A DNA stretch of 64,000 nucleotides, from positions 1-64,000 of the forward strand of contig CAMFGY010000023.1 in assembly GCA_945952065.1 (NCBI GenBank), written 5' to 3'. This DNA is from an uncultured Burkholderiales bacterium (GTDB taxonomy: Bacteria > Pseudomonadota > Gammaproteobacteria > Burkholderiales > Burkholderiaceae_C). The notes under the pieces were generated by a model. The model saw only the letters and a program-made list of their open reading frames with translations, did no database searches and was not told the origin of the DNA. Positions 25,611 through 36,542 of this stretch are shown here, piece after piece. Both the position numbers and the translations under genes were made by a program. Within the stretch, counting starts at the first letter, position 1. Each line of letters opens with the position of its first letter.

Positions 25611-27569
25611 TCAGGGCCTCAAGTAAAACCAAGCCGAGCCATCCGCTTCTTCGCGCAACAAGCCCAATTCAGGTGTGTCCTGCAGATGAGCAATGCCGCC
25701 CGCGCCACTGCGAAACACCATTCGCACGCCCGGGATCGGCAGGATGCGCCAATGCTTCTCGGCGCGCGGCGTGAGCACCTGGGCCGAGGCCAGAAACTGC
25801 GCCAGCGCTTCCCGGGTTTCGCTCGGGGCATCCACCGCAATTTTTTCGGCGCTCAGGCCCGGGAAACCGCCACCCCCATGGGCACGGTAGTTGTTGGTGA
25901 CCACCAAGAACCTTGCGTCCGCATCAATGGGGCGACCTTGGTATTGCAGCTTGACGATGCGATGGGCTTGGCTTGCTGAGCGGCGCCCTTCGCTTTCGTA
26001 ACGGGCGGGCTGACTGAGGTCGATCTCATAGCTCAGGCCTTCGATCATGTCGAAGTTGTAGGCCCGAAAATCCGGGTTCAGCAGTTCTTGTTCGGCCGGC
26101 CCGGCCGGGTCAATTTGCTTGAACTGGCCGGCGGACATTTCCAACCATTCGCGCAGCTCTGCGCCCTTGAGTTGCAGGGCCTGGATGGTATTGGGGTAGA
26201 CGTAAAGATCCGCTACATGCTTGAGCGCTATGGGGCCCGCCGGGATGTCGGTGTAGTGACTCCAACCTTGCCGGCCACCGGACTTGAAGGGAGCAGCGGC
26301 TGATAAAAGTGGCAGGCGCTCCAAATCGGTGCCTTGCACCGCGCGCTGTACATAGGCTTTTTGCGCCTGTGCCACCAGTTGCACCGAGGCATCAGGCAAG
26401 ACCTGAGCGAAGTAGCTGTGAATGGGGGCGGAAGTCTGCGCGACCTGGGCGCGCATATGGCTCACGGTGTCGGCATGCTCAGCGGCGATGACATGGGCCA
26501 CCATGGGGTCAGCCGGCACCAGCGCCTGGCGCGTTTCGCGCCGGAAAACACCGCGCAACTCGGCATGGCTATTCACCACGCGCCAGCGGCCTTGTTGTCG
26601 GGCGAGCGTCAGATCGATCAGCCCCAGGTGGTCCCCCCAGCGTCCAGGCATCACGGTGGGCACGCCGTGGATGCTGCCGCGCTGGAGATCCACACCTGGA
26701 TGCTGAGCGAAGGCGCTACTTGGAAACTCCGCATGGGCATGGCCCAGCAGCAGCGCATCCAAGCCGGGTAGGCGGGCCAATTCGCCGGCCTTGTTTTCGG
26801 CCCCCAAGCCTTGGGCATCTTTTTCGAAACCGGTGTGGGCAATGGCAATGACCAAGTCCGCACCCTGGCGGCGCAACAGGGGGATCAAGGGACGGGCACT
26901 TTCCACCATATCGCGCGCGACCAGCTTGCCCTGCAGGTGGGGGCGGTCCCACTGCATGATTTGCGGTGGCGCCAAACCAATCACACCGATTTTCAAGCGC
27001 TGGCTCTGGCCCGAGCTGTCGGTGAAGCGGCGATCCAACAACACATAGGGCGTGAAGGCATAACGGGGCCGTCCGGGGCCGGTCAGCATCAGATTGGCGT
27101 TCACATAGGGAAATGCGGCGCCGGACAGCGCTCGGCGAAGAAAGGGCAAGCCGTAGTTGAACTCATGGTTGCCCAAGTTCGCCGCGTCGTAACGCAGCAG
27201 ATTCATCAGCTTGTAGGCCGGGTGAACAGCGCCCGGGGCCATGGGCTTGACCTTGGCCATCATGTCGCCCAGGGGATTGCCTTGCAGCAAGTCGCCGTTG
27301 TCGAACAGCAAATGATTGGGGGCTTGCTCGCGCGCTTGATGGATCAGGGTGATGGTCTTGGCCAAGCCATATTCGTCGGTGAGGCGGTCTTGGTAGTAGT
27401 CGTAGTTGAGCAGGTTCATGTGCAGATCGGTGGTCTGCATGATGCGCAGCTTCAGCTCCGCGGCCTGACTGGTGTTGAGCGCGAGGACGCCGCACAAGCC
27501 GCAGGCCAAGGCCAGCCATGAGTGAATAAAGGCACGAAAGTGAGGAAGGCAACGAGCGAGAGCGTTCAA
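25611..27569 (-). CDS. cpdB: 2',3'-cyclic-nucleotide 2'-phosphodiesterase/3'-nucleotidase
   Basis: A 652-residue periplasmic metallophosphoesterase with a signal peptide ('SWLALACGLCGVLALNTSQAAE'). The calcineurin-like domain shows the dimetal motifs 'QTTDLHMNLLNYDYYQD', 'LFDNGDLLQGNPLGD', 'LGNHEFNYGLPFL', 'IAIAHTGFE' and 'LLLGHAHAEFP'. The C-terminal 5'-nucleotidase domain has 'YVYPNTIQALQLKGAELREWLE' and 'YNFDMIEGLSYEIDL'. CpdB hydrolyses 2',3'-cyclic nucleotides to 3'-nucleotides and then to nucleosides, which supports salvage of extracellular RNA breakdown products. Start appears to be TTG at 27569. It is separate from the nucleoside salvage operon at 52.4 kb but would supply its substrates. 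Confidence 0.92.
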   Translation of the reverse strand: MNALARCLPHFRAFIHSWLALACGLCGVLALNTSQAAELKLRIMQTTDLHMNLLNYDYYQDRLTDEYGLAKTITLIHQAREQAPNHLLFDNGDLLQGNPLGDMMAKVKPMAPGAVHPAYKLMNLLRYDAANLGNHEFNYGLPFLRRALSGAAFPYVNANLMLTGPGRPRYAFTPYVLLDRRFTDSSGQSQRLKIGVIGLAPPQIMQWDRPHLQGKLVARDMVESARPLIPLLRRQGADLVIAIAHTGFEKDAQGLGAENKAGELARLPGLDALLLGHAHAEFPSSAFAQHPGVDLQRGSIHGVPTVMPGRWGDHLGLIDLTLARQQGRWRVVNSHAELRGVFRRETRQALVPADPMVAHVIAAEHADTVSHMRAQVAQTSAPIHSYFAQVLPDASVQLVAQAQKAYVQRAVQGTDLERLPLLSAAAPFKSGGRQGWSHYTDIPAGPIALKHVADLYVYPNTIQALQLKGAELREWLEMSAGQFKQIDPAGPAEQELLNPDFRAYNFDMIEGLSYEIDLSQPARYESEGRRSASQAHRIVKLQYQGRPIDADARFLVVTNNYRAHGGGGFPGLSAEKIAVDAPSETREALAQFLASAQVLTPRAEKHWRILPIPGVRMVFRSGAGGIAHLQDTPELGLLREEADGSAWFYLRP

Positions 27570-27846
27570 AGGAAAACCTGGTTTTGGGCTGGAGCAGGGT
27601 GAGCATGCTAGTGCAGTGTTTGAGTCTGCAGAGCCTCTCGCCTTGCAGCAACCCCGCCCTAGGGTTTGTTCCGGCGCGTTTTCTACGCTTTGTTGCGCAA
27701 GCGATGCGCGCTTTTCCGCTACGCTAGCCGCACGTGAGCGGCGACCCCGTTCTCGTATCGAATGGGGGAGATCAAAGCTGGAACGCAGCGATCAGTCCTC
27801 ATGCTTCTTCGCAGCTTGAGCGCGAGACCCGCGCAGGAGTGAATGA

Positions 27847-29117
<1,271 letters not shown>

Positions 29118-29118
<1 letters not shown>

Positions 29119-30158
29119 TGAAGCAGCAAGCAAACCAAGCGTCCAGCGTGCCCATGACCATGATCCAGGCCTTGCGTTCGGCCATGGACGTGATGCTGGC
29201 TCGCGACCCCAATGTGGTGATCTTTGGCCAAGACGTGGGCTATTTCGGAGGCGTGTTTCGATGCACCGATGGGCTGCAGGCCAAGTACGGCGACCAGCGC
29301 GTGTTTGATGCGCCGATTTCTGAAGGAGGCATTGTTGGCATTGCCGTAGGCATGGGGGCTTACGGCTTGAGACCGGTGGCCGAGATCCAGTTTGCCGACT
29401 ATTTTTACCCGGCCTCGGATCAAATCGTGTCTGAAGCCGCGCGGCTGCGCTACCGCTCGGCGGGCGATTTCACCGCGCCGCTGACCATTCGCATGCCCTG
29501 CGGCGGCGGCATTTATGGTGGGCAAACCCACAGCCAAAGCCCCGAGGCGCTGTTCACCCATGTCTGTGGCCTGCGCACCGTCATGCCCACCAACCCCTAT
29601 GACGCCAAGGGGCTCTTGATCGCCGCCATTGAGTGCGACGATCCGGTGATTTTTCTGGAACCCAAGCGGCTCTATAACGGCCCCTTTGATGGTCATCATG
29701 ACCGGCCTTCAACCCCCTGGTCCAGCCATCCACTGGGTCTGGTGCCCGAGGGCTATTACAGCCTGCCACTGGATCAAGCCGCGGTCTTCAGGCCCGGACG
29801 TGAGCTCACCGTGATCACGTACGGCACCATGGTTTATGTGGCGGAAGCGGCGGCCAAAGAAACCGGCATCGATGCCGAGATCATCGATCTGCGCGCAATC
29901 TGGCCGCTGGATTTGGCAGCCATTGTTCGCTCGGTCAAGAAGACCGGCCGCTGCGTGGTGCTGCATGAGGCCACCCGCACCAGCGGTTTTGGCGCGGAGT
30001 TGGTGGCCCTGGTGCAAGAGCATTGCTTCTACCACCTGGAAGTGCCAATCGAGCGGGTGACGGGCTGGGACACGCCTTATCCCCATGCCCAGGAATGGGA
30101 CTATTTTCCAGGCCCGGCCCGGGTGGCCGCTGCCTTGCAACGTGCAATGGAGCCATGA
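29118..30158 (+). CDS. bkdA2: Branched-chain 2-oxoacid dehydrogenase E1 component, beta subunit
   Basis: 346 residues; transketolase-like pyrimidine-binding and C-terminal domains. Recognisable blocks are 'TMIQALRSAMDVMLARDPNVV', 'FGQDVGYFGGVFRCTDGLQ', 'EGGIVGIAVGMGAYGLRPVAEIQFADY', 'RMPCGGGIYGGQTHSQSPEALF' and 'DAEIIDLRAIWPLD'. It forms the E1 heterotetramer with the alpha subunit just upstream. It overlaps the upstream gene by one base and the downstream E2 gene by four bases (ATGA at 30155-30158), so all three are tightly coupled. Confidence 0.95.
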
Positions 30159-31435
30159 TGGGACAACATGTCATCAAGATGCCTGACATCGGCGAGGGCA
30201 TTGTCGAAGTTGAGCTGGTCGCTTGGCGGGTCCAGGTGGGCGAGCAGATCCGCGAGGATCAAATCCTGGCCGATGTGATGACCGACAAGGCCACGGTGGA
30301 GATCCCTTCGCCGGTGCATGGGCGTGTGTTGGCCCTGGGAGGCGAGGCTGGTGAAGTGATGCGTGTCGGTTCGGAGCTGATTCGGATCGAGGTCGAAGGG
30401 CAGGGCGAGGGCGCCGAACCTCCCGCGCCAGCTCCCGTGGCGGCTCCCGTGGCTGCTGCGCCGCCACGGTCCGCCGGTGCAAGCACCACATCTGCGCCAA
30501 CGCTGGTGAGCACGGCGCCACAGCCCAGCGCCCACAGGCCTCAAGAACTCAGTGCCAATGACAAGCCTATCGCTTCGCCCTCGGTGCGCCGTCGTGCTTG
30601 GGAGTTAGGCCTGGACTTGAATCAAGTGCCCGCCAGCGGCCTGGGGGGGCGCATCATGCATGCCGATTTGGACCGTGCGGCCGCCCAGCCCAAGAGCAGC
30701 GCGGCGCGGCCCATCCGCGTCAGCCCAAGTACCTTGTCTGCGGACGAAACGCTCAAGATCACCGGCCTGCGCCGCAAGATCGCGCAGAAGATGCAAGAGT
30801 CGAAACGACGCATCCCCCACTTCAGCTATGTGGAGGAGGTGGACGTCACCGAGTTGGAGGCTTTACGCGAGCAGCTCAATCAAAAGTATGCGGCCAGCCG
30901 TGGCAAGCTGACCTTGTTGCCGCTTTTGATTCGGGCCATCACCCGTGCAGCTCGTGAGTTCCCGCAGGTGAATGCCCGGCTCGACGATGAGGCGGGTTTG
31001 CTGACGCGCTATCAAGCTGTGCATCTGGGCGTGGCAACTCAAACCGATGCGGGCTTGATGGTGCCCGTGCTGCGCGATGCACAGGCCTTGGACTTGTGGG
31101 ACTGCGCGGCCGAAATTCGCCGCCTCGCCGAGGTGGCGCGCAGTGGCCGGGCCACCCGCGATGAGTTGACGGGGTCCACCTTGACGCTGACCAGCTTGGG
31201 GGCATTGGGGGGCATCGTCACCACGCCGGTCATCAACCATCCCGAGGTGGCCATTGTGGGTGTCAACCGCATGGTCGAGCGGCCCATGATGATCAAAGGG
31301 CAGGTGGTGGGGCGGCAGATGATGAATTTGTCCTCATCCTTTGACCATCGGGTGGTTGATGGCATGGTGGCGGCGCAGTTCATCCAAGCGATTCGTGCCT
31401 TGCTGGAATGCCCGGGGCTCTTGCTGTTGGAGTGA
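30155..31435 (+). CDS. bkdB: Branched-chain 2-oxoacid dehydrogenase E2 (dihydrolipoamide acyltransferase)
   Basis: 426 residues. There is one N-terminal lipoyl domain with the lipoylated K45 in 'DVMTDKATVEIPSPV', and an Ala/Pro-rich flexible linker. A peripheral subunit-binding domain follows ('IASPSVRRRAWELGLDLNQVPASG'), then the catalytic core ending in 'SSSFDHRVVDGMVAAQF' with the active-site His. The acyl group from E1 is passed to CoA. The starts ATG 30155 and ATG 30158 are adjacent; the first gives the four-base overlap with the E1beta stop. No lipoamide dehydrogenase (E3) gene is present here, so E3 must come from elsewhere. Confidence 0.95.
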   Translation: MMGQHVIKMPDIGEGIVEVELVAWRVQVGEQIREDQILADVMTDKATVEIPSPVHGRVLALGGEAGEVMRVGSELIRIEVEGQGEGAEPPAPAPVAAPVAAAPPRSAGASTTSAPTLVSTAPQPSAHRPQELSANDKPIASPSVRRRAWELGLDLNQVPASGLGGRIMHADLDRAAAQPKSSAARPIRVSPSTLSADETLKITGLRRKIAQKMQESKRRIPHFSYVEEVDVTELEALREQLNQKYAASRGKLTLLPLLIRAITRAAREFPQVNARLDDEAGLLTRYQAVHLGVATQTDAGLMVPVLRDAQALDLWDCAAEIRRLAEVARSGRATRDELTGSTLTLTSLGALGGIVTTPVINHPEVAIVGVNRMVERPMMIKGQVVGRQMMNLSSSFDHRVVDGMVAAQFIQAIRALLECPGLLLLE

Positions 31436-31747
31436 GGCCCAGAGACCGCAAGACTTGGACCACAGGCCAAGGTGCGGAGGTCCTGGACAAGGCTTTGGCT
31501 GCCCAAGGTCGGGGTCGGCCTTGCAAGCCTTGTCGGGGGCGCAAGTTCCTGCGCTAGGCGGGCGGAACTGCAGTTACCATGGGGCAAAGACTTTGAACAA
31601 ACCGTTCGGGTGGCCATGGTTTTGGCAATGCAGAGTTGGGATCACACGAGGCCCGCTTTGGCGCGCGTAAGTTCCGGGGCGTCTGGCGCTGACAAGGCTT
31701 GCGAATGGCGCGCTCGGCGCCTGTGTTCTCGTGACCTGGCCCAAGCG
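31436..31747 (+). other. Interval between bkdB and the large sensor gene
   Basis: This 312-bp stretch shows no separate gene. The sensor frame is open through it from 31472, but the encoded residues do not look like a signal peptide. Only at 31748 does 'MKAWLLAWLLGLLVLGAGS' begin. No clean terminator after bkdB was seen, so readthrough from the bkd operon into the sensor cannot be excluded. Confidence 0.5.
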
Positions 31748-34700
31748 ATGAAAGCTTGGCTGCTCGCTTGGCTGCTCGGCCTGCTCGTTCTGGGTGCCGG
31801 GTCCGTGGCGCAGGCTCAGCCGCGGAATTTCTATTTCGAGCGGCTCTCCGAGATCCAAGGTTTGCCGCGAGACAACGTCACGGCTTTCGCGCAAGACCGG
31901 CATGGCTTTATGTGGATCGGCACCCAGGCCGGTCTCAGCCGCTTCGACGGCTACCGATTGGTGAACTACCGCCATGTGCAGGGGCAGGCCAACAGCCTGA
32001 GTGAAGACTGGGTGCAAGCTTTGCTCTTGGACGCGCAAAACCAGCTGTGGGTGGGCACGCGTCGAGGCTTGCAGCGCTACCGCCCCGAGTCGGATGACTT
32101 CGAGGCCCTGCCTTTGCCGGCCGGCATGGCCTCCGAGCAAGCGCATTTCCAAGTCAATGCCTTGTGTGCCGATGCCAAGGGCAATCTGTGGGTGGGCACG
32201 GAAAAGGGCTTGTATGTCTACCAAAACGAGACGCGACAACTGCGGGACCATTCCGCAGGACTGAGTCATCCGCGGGTGCTCTCGCTGAGCCTGGATGAGG
32301 GCGGGCAGCTTTGGGTCGGGACCGAAGCTGGGGTGGACCGTCTGGCCCCGCAAGCGCAAACCTTGTCCGCCGTCAAAGTGCCCTCTGCGCTGCTGGCCTT
32401 TGCCATGACACCCGCCAAGATCGTGTTGGTGGACGCCCAAAACTTGCTGTGGGTGGCCAGCGAGCTTGGCATGCAAGCCTGGCGCTTGAATGAGCAAGGG
32501 CAGGCGGTGGCGCGTGTCACAGCAGTGCCCCGCCCACGCTCGGACGCCTATATGGCCTTGCTCAAAGACCGTCACCAACAGTTGTGGATGGGCATGGAAA
32601 CCGAAGGCCTGTGGCGCTGGCAGGCCAAGGAACATCGCTTTGAAAAACTCGCTCACCGTGAAGCGGATGCGCACTCGGTGCCCAAACACATTTCGACGCT
32701 TTTTCACGATCGATTTGGCAGCTTGTGGATAGGCACCTGGGCTTCAGGGGCCTACCGGGCGGACCTGGCCAGTGGCGGCTTCAACAAATACGTGCATGTG
32801 CCGGGCGACCCCAACAGTCTGCTTGAGAACCGCATCTTCAGCATCAGCAGCGATGGCCAAGGCGGATTGTGGTTGTCTACCTACGATGCGGCGATTTGGC
32901 TGAATCCACGCACCGCGCAATCGAAATCATTTCGATTCGGGCGCAATGAGAAGGAAAGCCTGAACCTCGCCGACACCCATGTTTCCTGGCAGGACAAACC
33001 GGCCCTCGCTTGGGTGCTCAAGCACATGAACCCCAAGACCAGCCAGGTCTTGTTGCCCAGTTTCAGTGCCGACAACCCATTGGCTGATGTGATCCGCTAC
33101 ATCAGCAGCGATTCCCAGGGCCATGTTTGGATGGGTTCGCGTGGAGGCCTGCACCGATTCCATATGGCCAGCGGGCAGCTGCGAACTTTCAAACACGATG
33201 CCCAGGATCCTGGCAGTTTGTCAGAAGACTATGTGCGCATGCTCTTGGTCGACAAAGACGGCGATATCTGGGCAGCGACCTACCAAGGTTTGGATCGCTT
33301 GATGCCGGGGCGTGAGCAGTTTTTGCACTATCGCAATCAAGCCAATGACCCCAAGAGCCTGCTCAGTGACCGCGTGCAGTACTTGTTCCAAGACAGCAAG
33401 CAGCGCATCTGGGTGGGGACTGCGCAAGGCATGGCCGAGCTCATCAAACACCCGGATGGCTCGGTGCAGTTTCGGCGCTTGCCCGAGCATTCCAGCCTGA
33501 GCAAGGCTCCGATTGGCGGCATTCTGGAAGACGAGCGTGGGCGTTTGTGGGTCAGCACCACCTCGGGGATTTCCAGGCTGGACCCGGATTCGGGGCAGAC
33601 CCAGAACTACACCGCCCAAGACGGCATGATCGAAGGTTTTTACTTCGCCAACTCCGCCTTCAAGGACAGTGATGGCCGCATGTACTTCGGTGGCCTCAAT
33701 GGCTTGACGGGCTTTCATCCCGAGGACATCCGTGAGAACAGCAGCCCTGCGCAAGTGGTGCTGACCGAGATTCGGGTCAATAACGAGGCCTTGCGGCCGG
33801 GACAGCCGGTGCAGGGACTGGCCTTGAGCGCGGCGCTGGCCGATTTGCGAGCCTTGACGCTGGGCAGTGCGCATGAGGCGCTGTCTTTTGAATTTGCGGC
33901 ACTGCATTACGCCGACCCGCAGCGCAATCGATATGCCTACAAGCTGGAGGGCTACGACAAAGAATGGATCACTGCCAGCGCTGGCCAGCGCATTGCGAGC
34001 TATACCAATCTGGCGCCGGGTGCTTATGTGTTTCGGGTCAAAGCGGCCAATAAAGATGGCGTTTGGGGCGAGCACAGCATTCAACTGGATTTGCAAGTCA
34101 AACCCGCTTTTTGGGCGACATGGTGGTTTCGGCTGCTGTTCATCTTGGCCTTGTTGGGGCTTCTCTGGGCGCTGGTGCATGCCCGCTTGGCGGCCCTGAC
34201 CCGGCAGAAATTCCAGCTTGAAGCGCAGGTTTCGGCGCGCACCGCGGAGCTCAGCCAGGAAAAGCGCCGGGTGGAAGACACCATGGCTTTGTTGTTGGAT
34301 GAAAAGCGTGAAGTCGAGCGGCAAAAAGAAATCGTCGAGCAGGCTCACGGCAATATCTCAACGCTCAGCGAGATGGGACGCGGCATCACCGCCACGCTCG
34401 ACCAAGACTTGATTTTGCGCAGCATTCATGCGCATGTGGCGCAGCTGATGCCGGTGGATGGTTTCGCCTTGGGCTTGCTCGATCCTGTCAGTCGCAGCTT
34501 GGACTTCCCCTGCCTCTTTGAGGGCGAGTCGCGTCGCCCGGCCCTGCACCTCAGTCAGCCACAGGCTGAGGCTGTTTGGGAATGGGCTTGCATGACGCAG
34601 ACTCAAGCCTTGCACTGCAAAGCCAAGGATCAGGAGCCATTGCAGGTGTTTGGCACTCACTGCGCCGAGGCCTTGTTGGCACCACTGCTGGTGAATGGGC

Positions 34701-35656
34701 AGCTGCGCGGATTGATCGGTGTTTACAGCCGCTCGCCCGGGGTCTACCAAGGATGGCATCTGGACATGTTGGTGACGCTGGCGGCCTACAGCGCCATCGC
34801 CCTGGAGAACGCCAGCACCTTCGGCCGCCTGCGGCAAACGCAGGAAGAACTGGTGCAGCAACAAAAGTTTGCCGCCTTGGGCTCGCTGGTGGCGGGTGTT
34901 GCCCATGAGCTGAATACGCCTCTGGGCAACTGTCTGCTGGCCGCCAGCACCTTGGAGCAAAACGCCTCGAGCTTTGCCGAACGATTGAGTCGGCCCGGCG
35001 CCGGTTTGCGTCGCTCCGAACTGACGGACTTCGTCGACGGCGTGACCCACTCGGCCCAGTTGCTGATGCGCGGCTTGAGCCGCTCGGCCGACTTGGTGCG
35101 CAGCTTCAAAGAAGTGGCGGTGGACCGCAGCAGTCAGCTGCGGCGGCGCTTTGCTCTGAAGCATTTGGTGGACGATGTGCTGGAGACCTTGGCCAATGAA
35201 TTGAAGAACAAAGGCCATGAATGGCAGGTGGACATCGCGCCTGCGCTGGAGATGGACAGCTATCCCGGCCCACTGGGTCAGGTGCTGAGCAATCTGGTGA
35301 AAAACTCCATCTTGCATGGCTTTGAGGAGCGCCGCGGTGGCCAAATCCGCATCAGTGCCAGCCTGCTGAACGAAGGCACCGAGCCCACCGAGCCACCACG
35401 CCTGCGGATTCGCTATGCCGACAATGGACGCGGCATTGCGCCCGAGCACATCGAACGGGTCTTTGACCCCTTTTTCACGACCAAGATGGGCCAAGGCGGC
35501 AGTGGACTGGGTTTGAGCATCAGCTACAACTTGGTCCATTCCGTGCTCGGCGGGGAGATCGCCGTGCGCAGCCAAGCCGGGCAGGGCGTGGAGTTTGAGC
35601 TCGATCTGCCGCTATCGGCCCCTCAGGCTCAAGCTGCGGCTCAAGACTTTGCTTGA
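31748..35656 (+). CDS. Large two-component sensor: periplasmic beta-propellers, Y_Y_Y domain, GAF, histidine kinase
   Basis: 1302 residues. A signal peptide (1-25) is followed by about 13 propeller repeats of the Reg_prop type, e.g. 'FAQDRHGFMWIGTQAGLSRF' and 'DAKGNLWVGTEKGLYVY'. A Y_Y_Y domain (about 710-790, 'YAYKLEGYDKEW') and one transmembrane helix (about 790-815) come next. A coiled coil and a GAF-like domain (about 870-1030) precede the kinase. The phosphoacceptor is His near 1053 in 'GVAHELNTPLGN', and the ATPase domain has 'NLVKNSILHGF' and 'GGSGLGLSISYN'. The N-terminal part matches sensors that detect extracytoplasmic ligands. No receiver or DNA-binding domain is fused and no response regulator is adjacent. 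It lies directly downstream of bkdA1A2B. Confidence 0.85.
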   Translation: MKAWLLAWLLGLLVLGAGSVAQAQPRNFYFERLSEIQGLPRDNVTAFAQDRHGFMWIGTQAGLSRFDGYRLVNYRHVQGQANSLSEDWVQALLLDAQNQLWVGTRRGLQRYRPESDDFEALPLPAGMASEQAHFQVNALCADAKGNLWVGTEKGLYVYQNETRQLRDHSAGLSHPRVLSLSLDEGGQLWVGTEAGVDRLAPQAQTLSAVKVPSALLAFAMTPAKIVLVDAQNLLWVASELGMQAWRLNEQGQAVARVTAVPRPRSDAYMALLKDRHQQLWMGMETEGLWRWQAKEHRFEKLAHREADAHSVPKHISTLFHDRFGSLWIGTWASGAYRADLASGGFNKYVHVPGDPNSLLENRIFSISSDGQGGLWLSTYDAAIWLNPRTAQSKSFRFGRNEKESLNLADTHVSWQDKPALAWVLKHMNPKTSQVLLPSFSADNPLADVIRYISSDSQGHVWMGSRGGLHRFHMASGQLRTFKHDAQDPGSLSEDYVRMLLVDKDGDIWAATYQGLDRLMPGREQFLHYRNQANDPKSLLSDRVQYLFQDSKQRIWVGTAQGMAELIKHPDGSVQFRRLPEHSSLSKAPIGGILEDERGRLWVSTTSGISRLDPDSGQTQNYTAQDGMIEGFYFANSAFKDSDGRMYFGGLNGLTGFHPEDIRENSSPAQVVLTEIRVNNEALRPGQPVQGLALSAALADLRALTLGSAHEALSFEFAALHYADPQRNRYAYKLEGYDKEWITASAGQRIASYTNLAPGAYVFRVKAANKDGVWGEHSIQLDLQVKPAFWATWWFRLLFILALLGLLWALVHARLAALTRQKFQLEAQVSARTAELSQEKRRVEDTMALLLDEKREVERQKEIVEQAHGNISTLSEMGRGITATLDQDLILRSIHAHVAQLMPVDGFALGLLDPVSRSLDFPCLFEGESRRPALHLSQPQAEAVWEWACMTQTQALHCKAKDQEPLQVFGTHCAEALLAPLLVNGQLRGLIGVYSRSPGVYQGWHLDMLVTLAAYSAIALENASTFGRLRQTQEELVQQQKFAALGSLVAGVAHELNTPLGNCLLAASTLEQNASSFAERLSRPGAGLRRSELTDFVDGVTHSAQLLMRGLSRSADLVRSFKEVAVDRSSQLRRRFALKHLVDDVLETLANELKNKGHEWQVDIAPALEMDSYPGPLGQVLSNLVKNSILHGFEERRGGQIRISASLLNEGTEPTEPPRLRIRYADNGRGIAPEHIERVFDPFFTTKMGQGGSGLGLSISYNLVHSVLGGEIAVRSQAGQGVEFELDLPLSAPQAQAAAQDFA

Positions 35657-35686
35657 TGGGGACTCAAACCGCGTAGCTCCAAGGAC

Positions 35687-36385
35687 TTAGCGCTCTTCGC
35701 TGCGATGCCATTGGCGCACATAGTCGGGAGCCGCGACGACATTGTCAGAAGCGGCGATCGGCGGCGCTTGAAACTGCTGCAAAGGCAGAACACCTGCCCA
35801 CACGGGCAAGCCCTGATCTTGCGCATCATCCACAGGAGGGCCGCGGCGCAGCTTGCAGGCGGCCTCGTCCAAGGGGATGCGCAACACCGTGGTAGCGGCC
35901 AGTTCCTTGGCATTGCCGGGGCGGGCCTCGTGCTCCCGTCCGGGGGCGATTTTGTGCATGAAGGCGTCCATGCTGCTGCGCTTGTCGGCTGTTTCCACGA
36001 GCGCCTCAAACTGGCCGTAAATCATGCAAGACCGGTAGTTCATCGAGTGATTGAAGGCCGATCGAGCCAGCACCAAGCCATCGATATGCGTGATGGTCAC
36101 GCAGACTTGCGCGCCATCCAGCATGCGCTTGACCATGCGGCTGCCATTGGAGCCATGGATGTAGAGATGCTGCCCTTCGCGCCAGCAGGCCGTGGGGATG
36201 CAATGCGTGCCATGCGGGTCCGTGAAGGCGATGTGGCAGACATAGGCCGCATCGATGATGGCGTAAAGCGTCTCGCGTTCGTAGTTGGCGTTCTCGGCCA
36301 CTCGGCGCACACGGCTGCGCGCGCTGGGCGCTTGGGCTGAGGTGAGGGCGGCTGGGGTTTCGTTGGCGGGCGATGAAGTGCTCAT
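35687..36385 (-). CDS. Pyridoxamine 5'-phosphate oxidase-like FMN-binding split-barrel protein
   Basis: 232 residues of the Pyridox_ox_2 type. The conserved N-terminal segment 'LYAIIDAAYVCHIAFTDPHGTHCIPTACWREGQHLYIHGSNGSRMVKRM' region and 'VCVTITHIDGLVLARSAFNHSMNYRSCMIYG' are characteristic of the flavin-binding barrel that accompanies MocR regulators. Its chemistry is unknown; related proteins are often annotated as FMN-binding negative transcriptional regulators or B6-related oxidases. It is divergent from the MocR-type gene across a 157-bp intergenic region, an arrangement that commonly means the MocR protein controls this gene. Confidence 0.8.
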   Translation of the reverse strand: MSTSSPANETPAALTSAQAPSARSRVRRVAENANYERETLYAIIDAAYVCHIAFTDPHGTHCIPTACWREGQHLYIHGSNGSRMVKRMLDGAQVCVTITHIDGLVLARSAFNHSMNYRSCMIYGQFEALVETADKRSSMDAFMHKIAPGREHEARPGNAKELAATTVLRIPLDEAACKLRRGPPVDDAQDQGLPVWAGVLPLQQFQAPPIAASDNVVAAPDYVRQWHRSEER

Positions 36386-36494
36386 GTCGAGTAGCGTGAA
36401 TGCCTGGGGCGGCTGAAAAGTTGAATCTTGTAAGCCGAAAGCTTTTTTTCAAAGTCCGAGTCGGCAGCGCGCAATGTAGTGACATGATGGCCCC

Positions 36495-36522
36495 TGGAAA
36501 AGATCCAAAACAAATTAGTTTT
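36495..36522. promoter_or_regulatory. Candidate operator of the MocR-type regulator
   Basis: In the divergent intergenic region two short inverted repeats lie side by side: TGGA-AAAGA-TCCA (36495-36507) and AAAAC-AAATTA-GTTTT (36507-36522). Their position, 20-50 bp before the regulator start, suits an autoregulatory site, but I cannot match them to a verified MocR consensus. Confidence 0.3.
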
Positions 36523-36542
36523 TTAGAACCACAGCATTTGAG

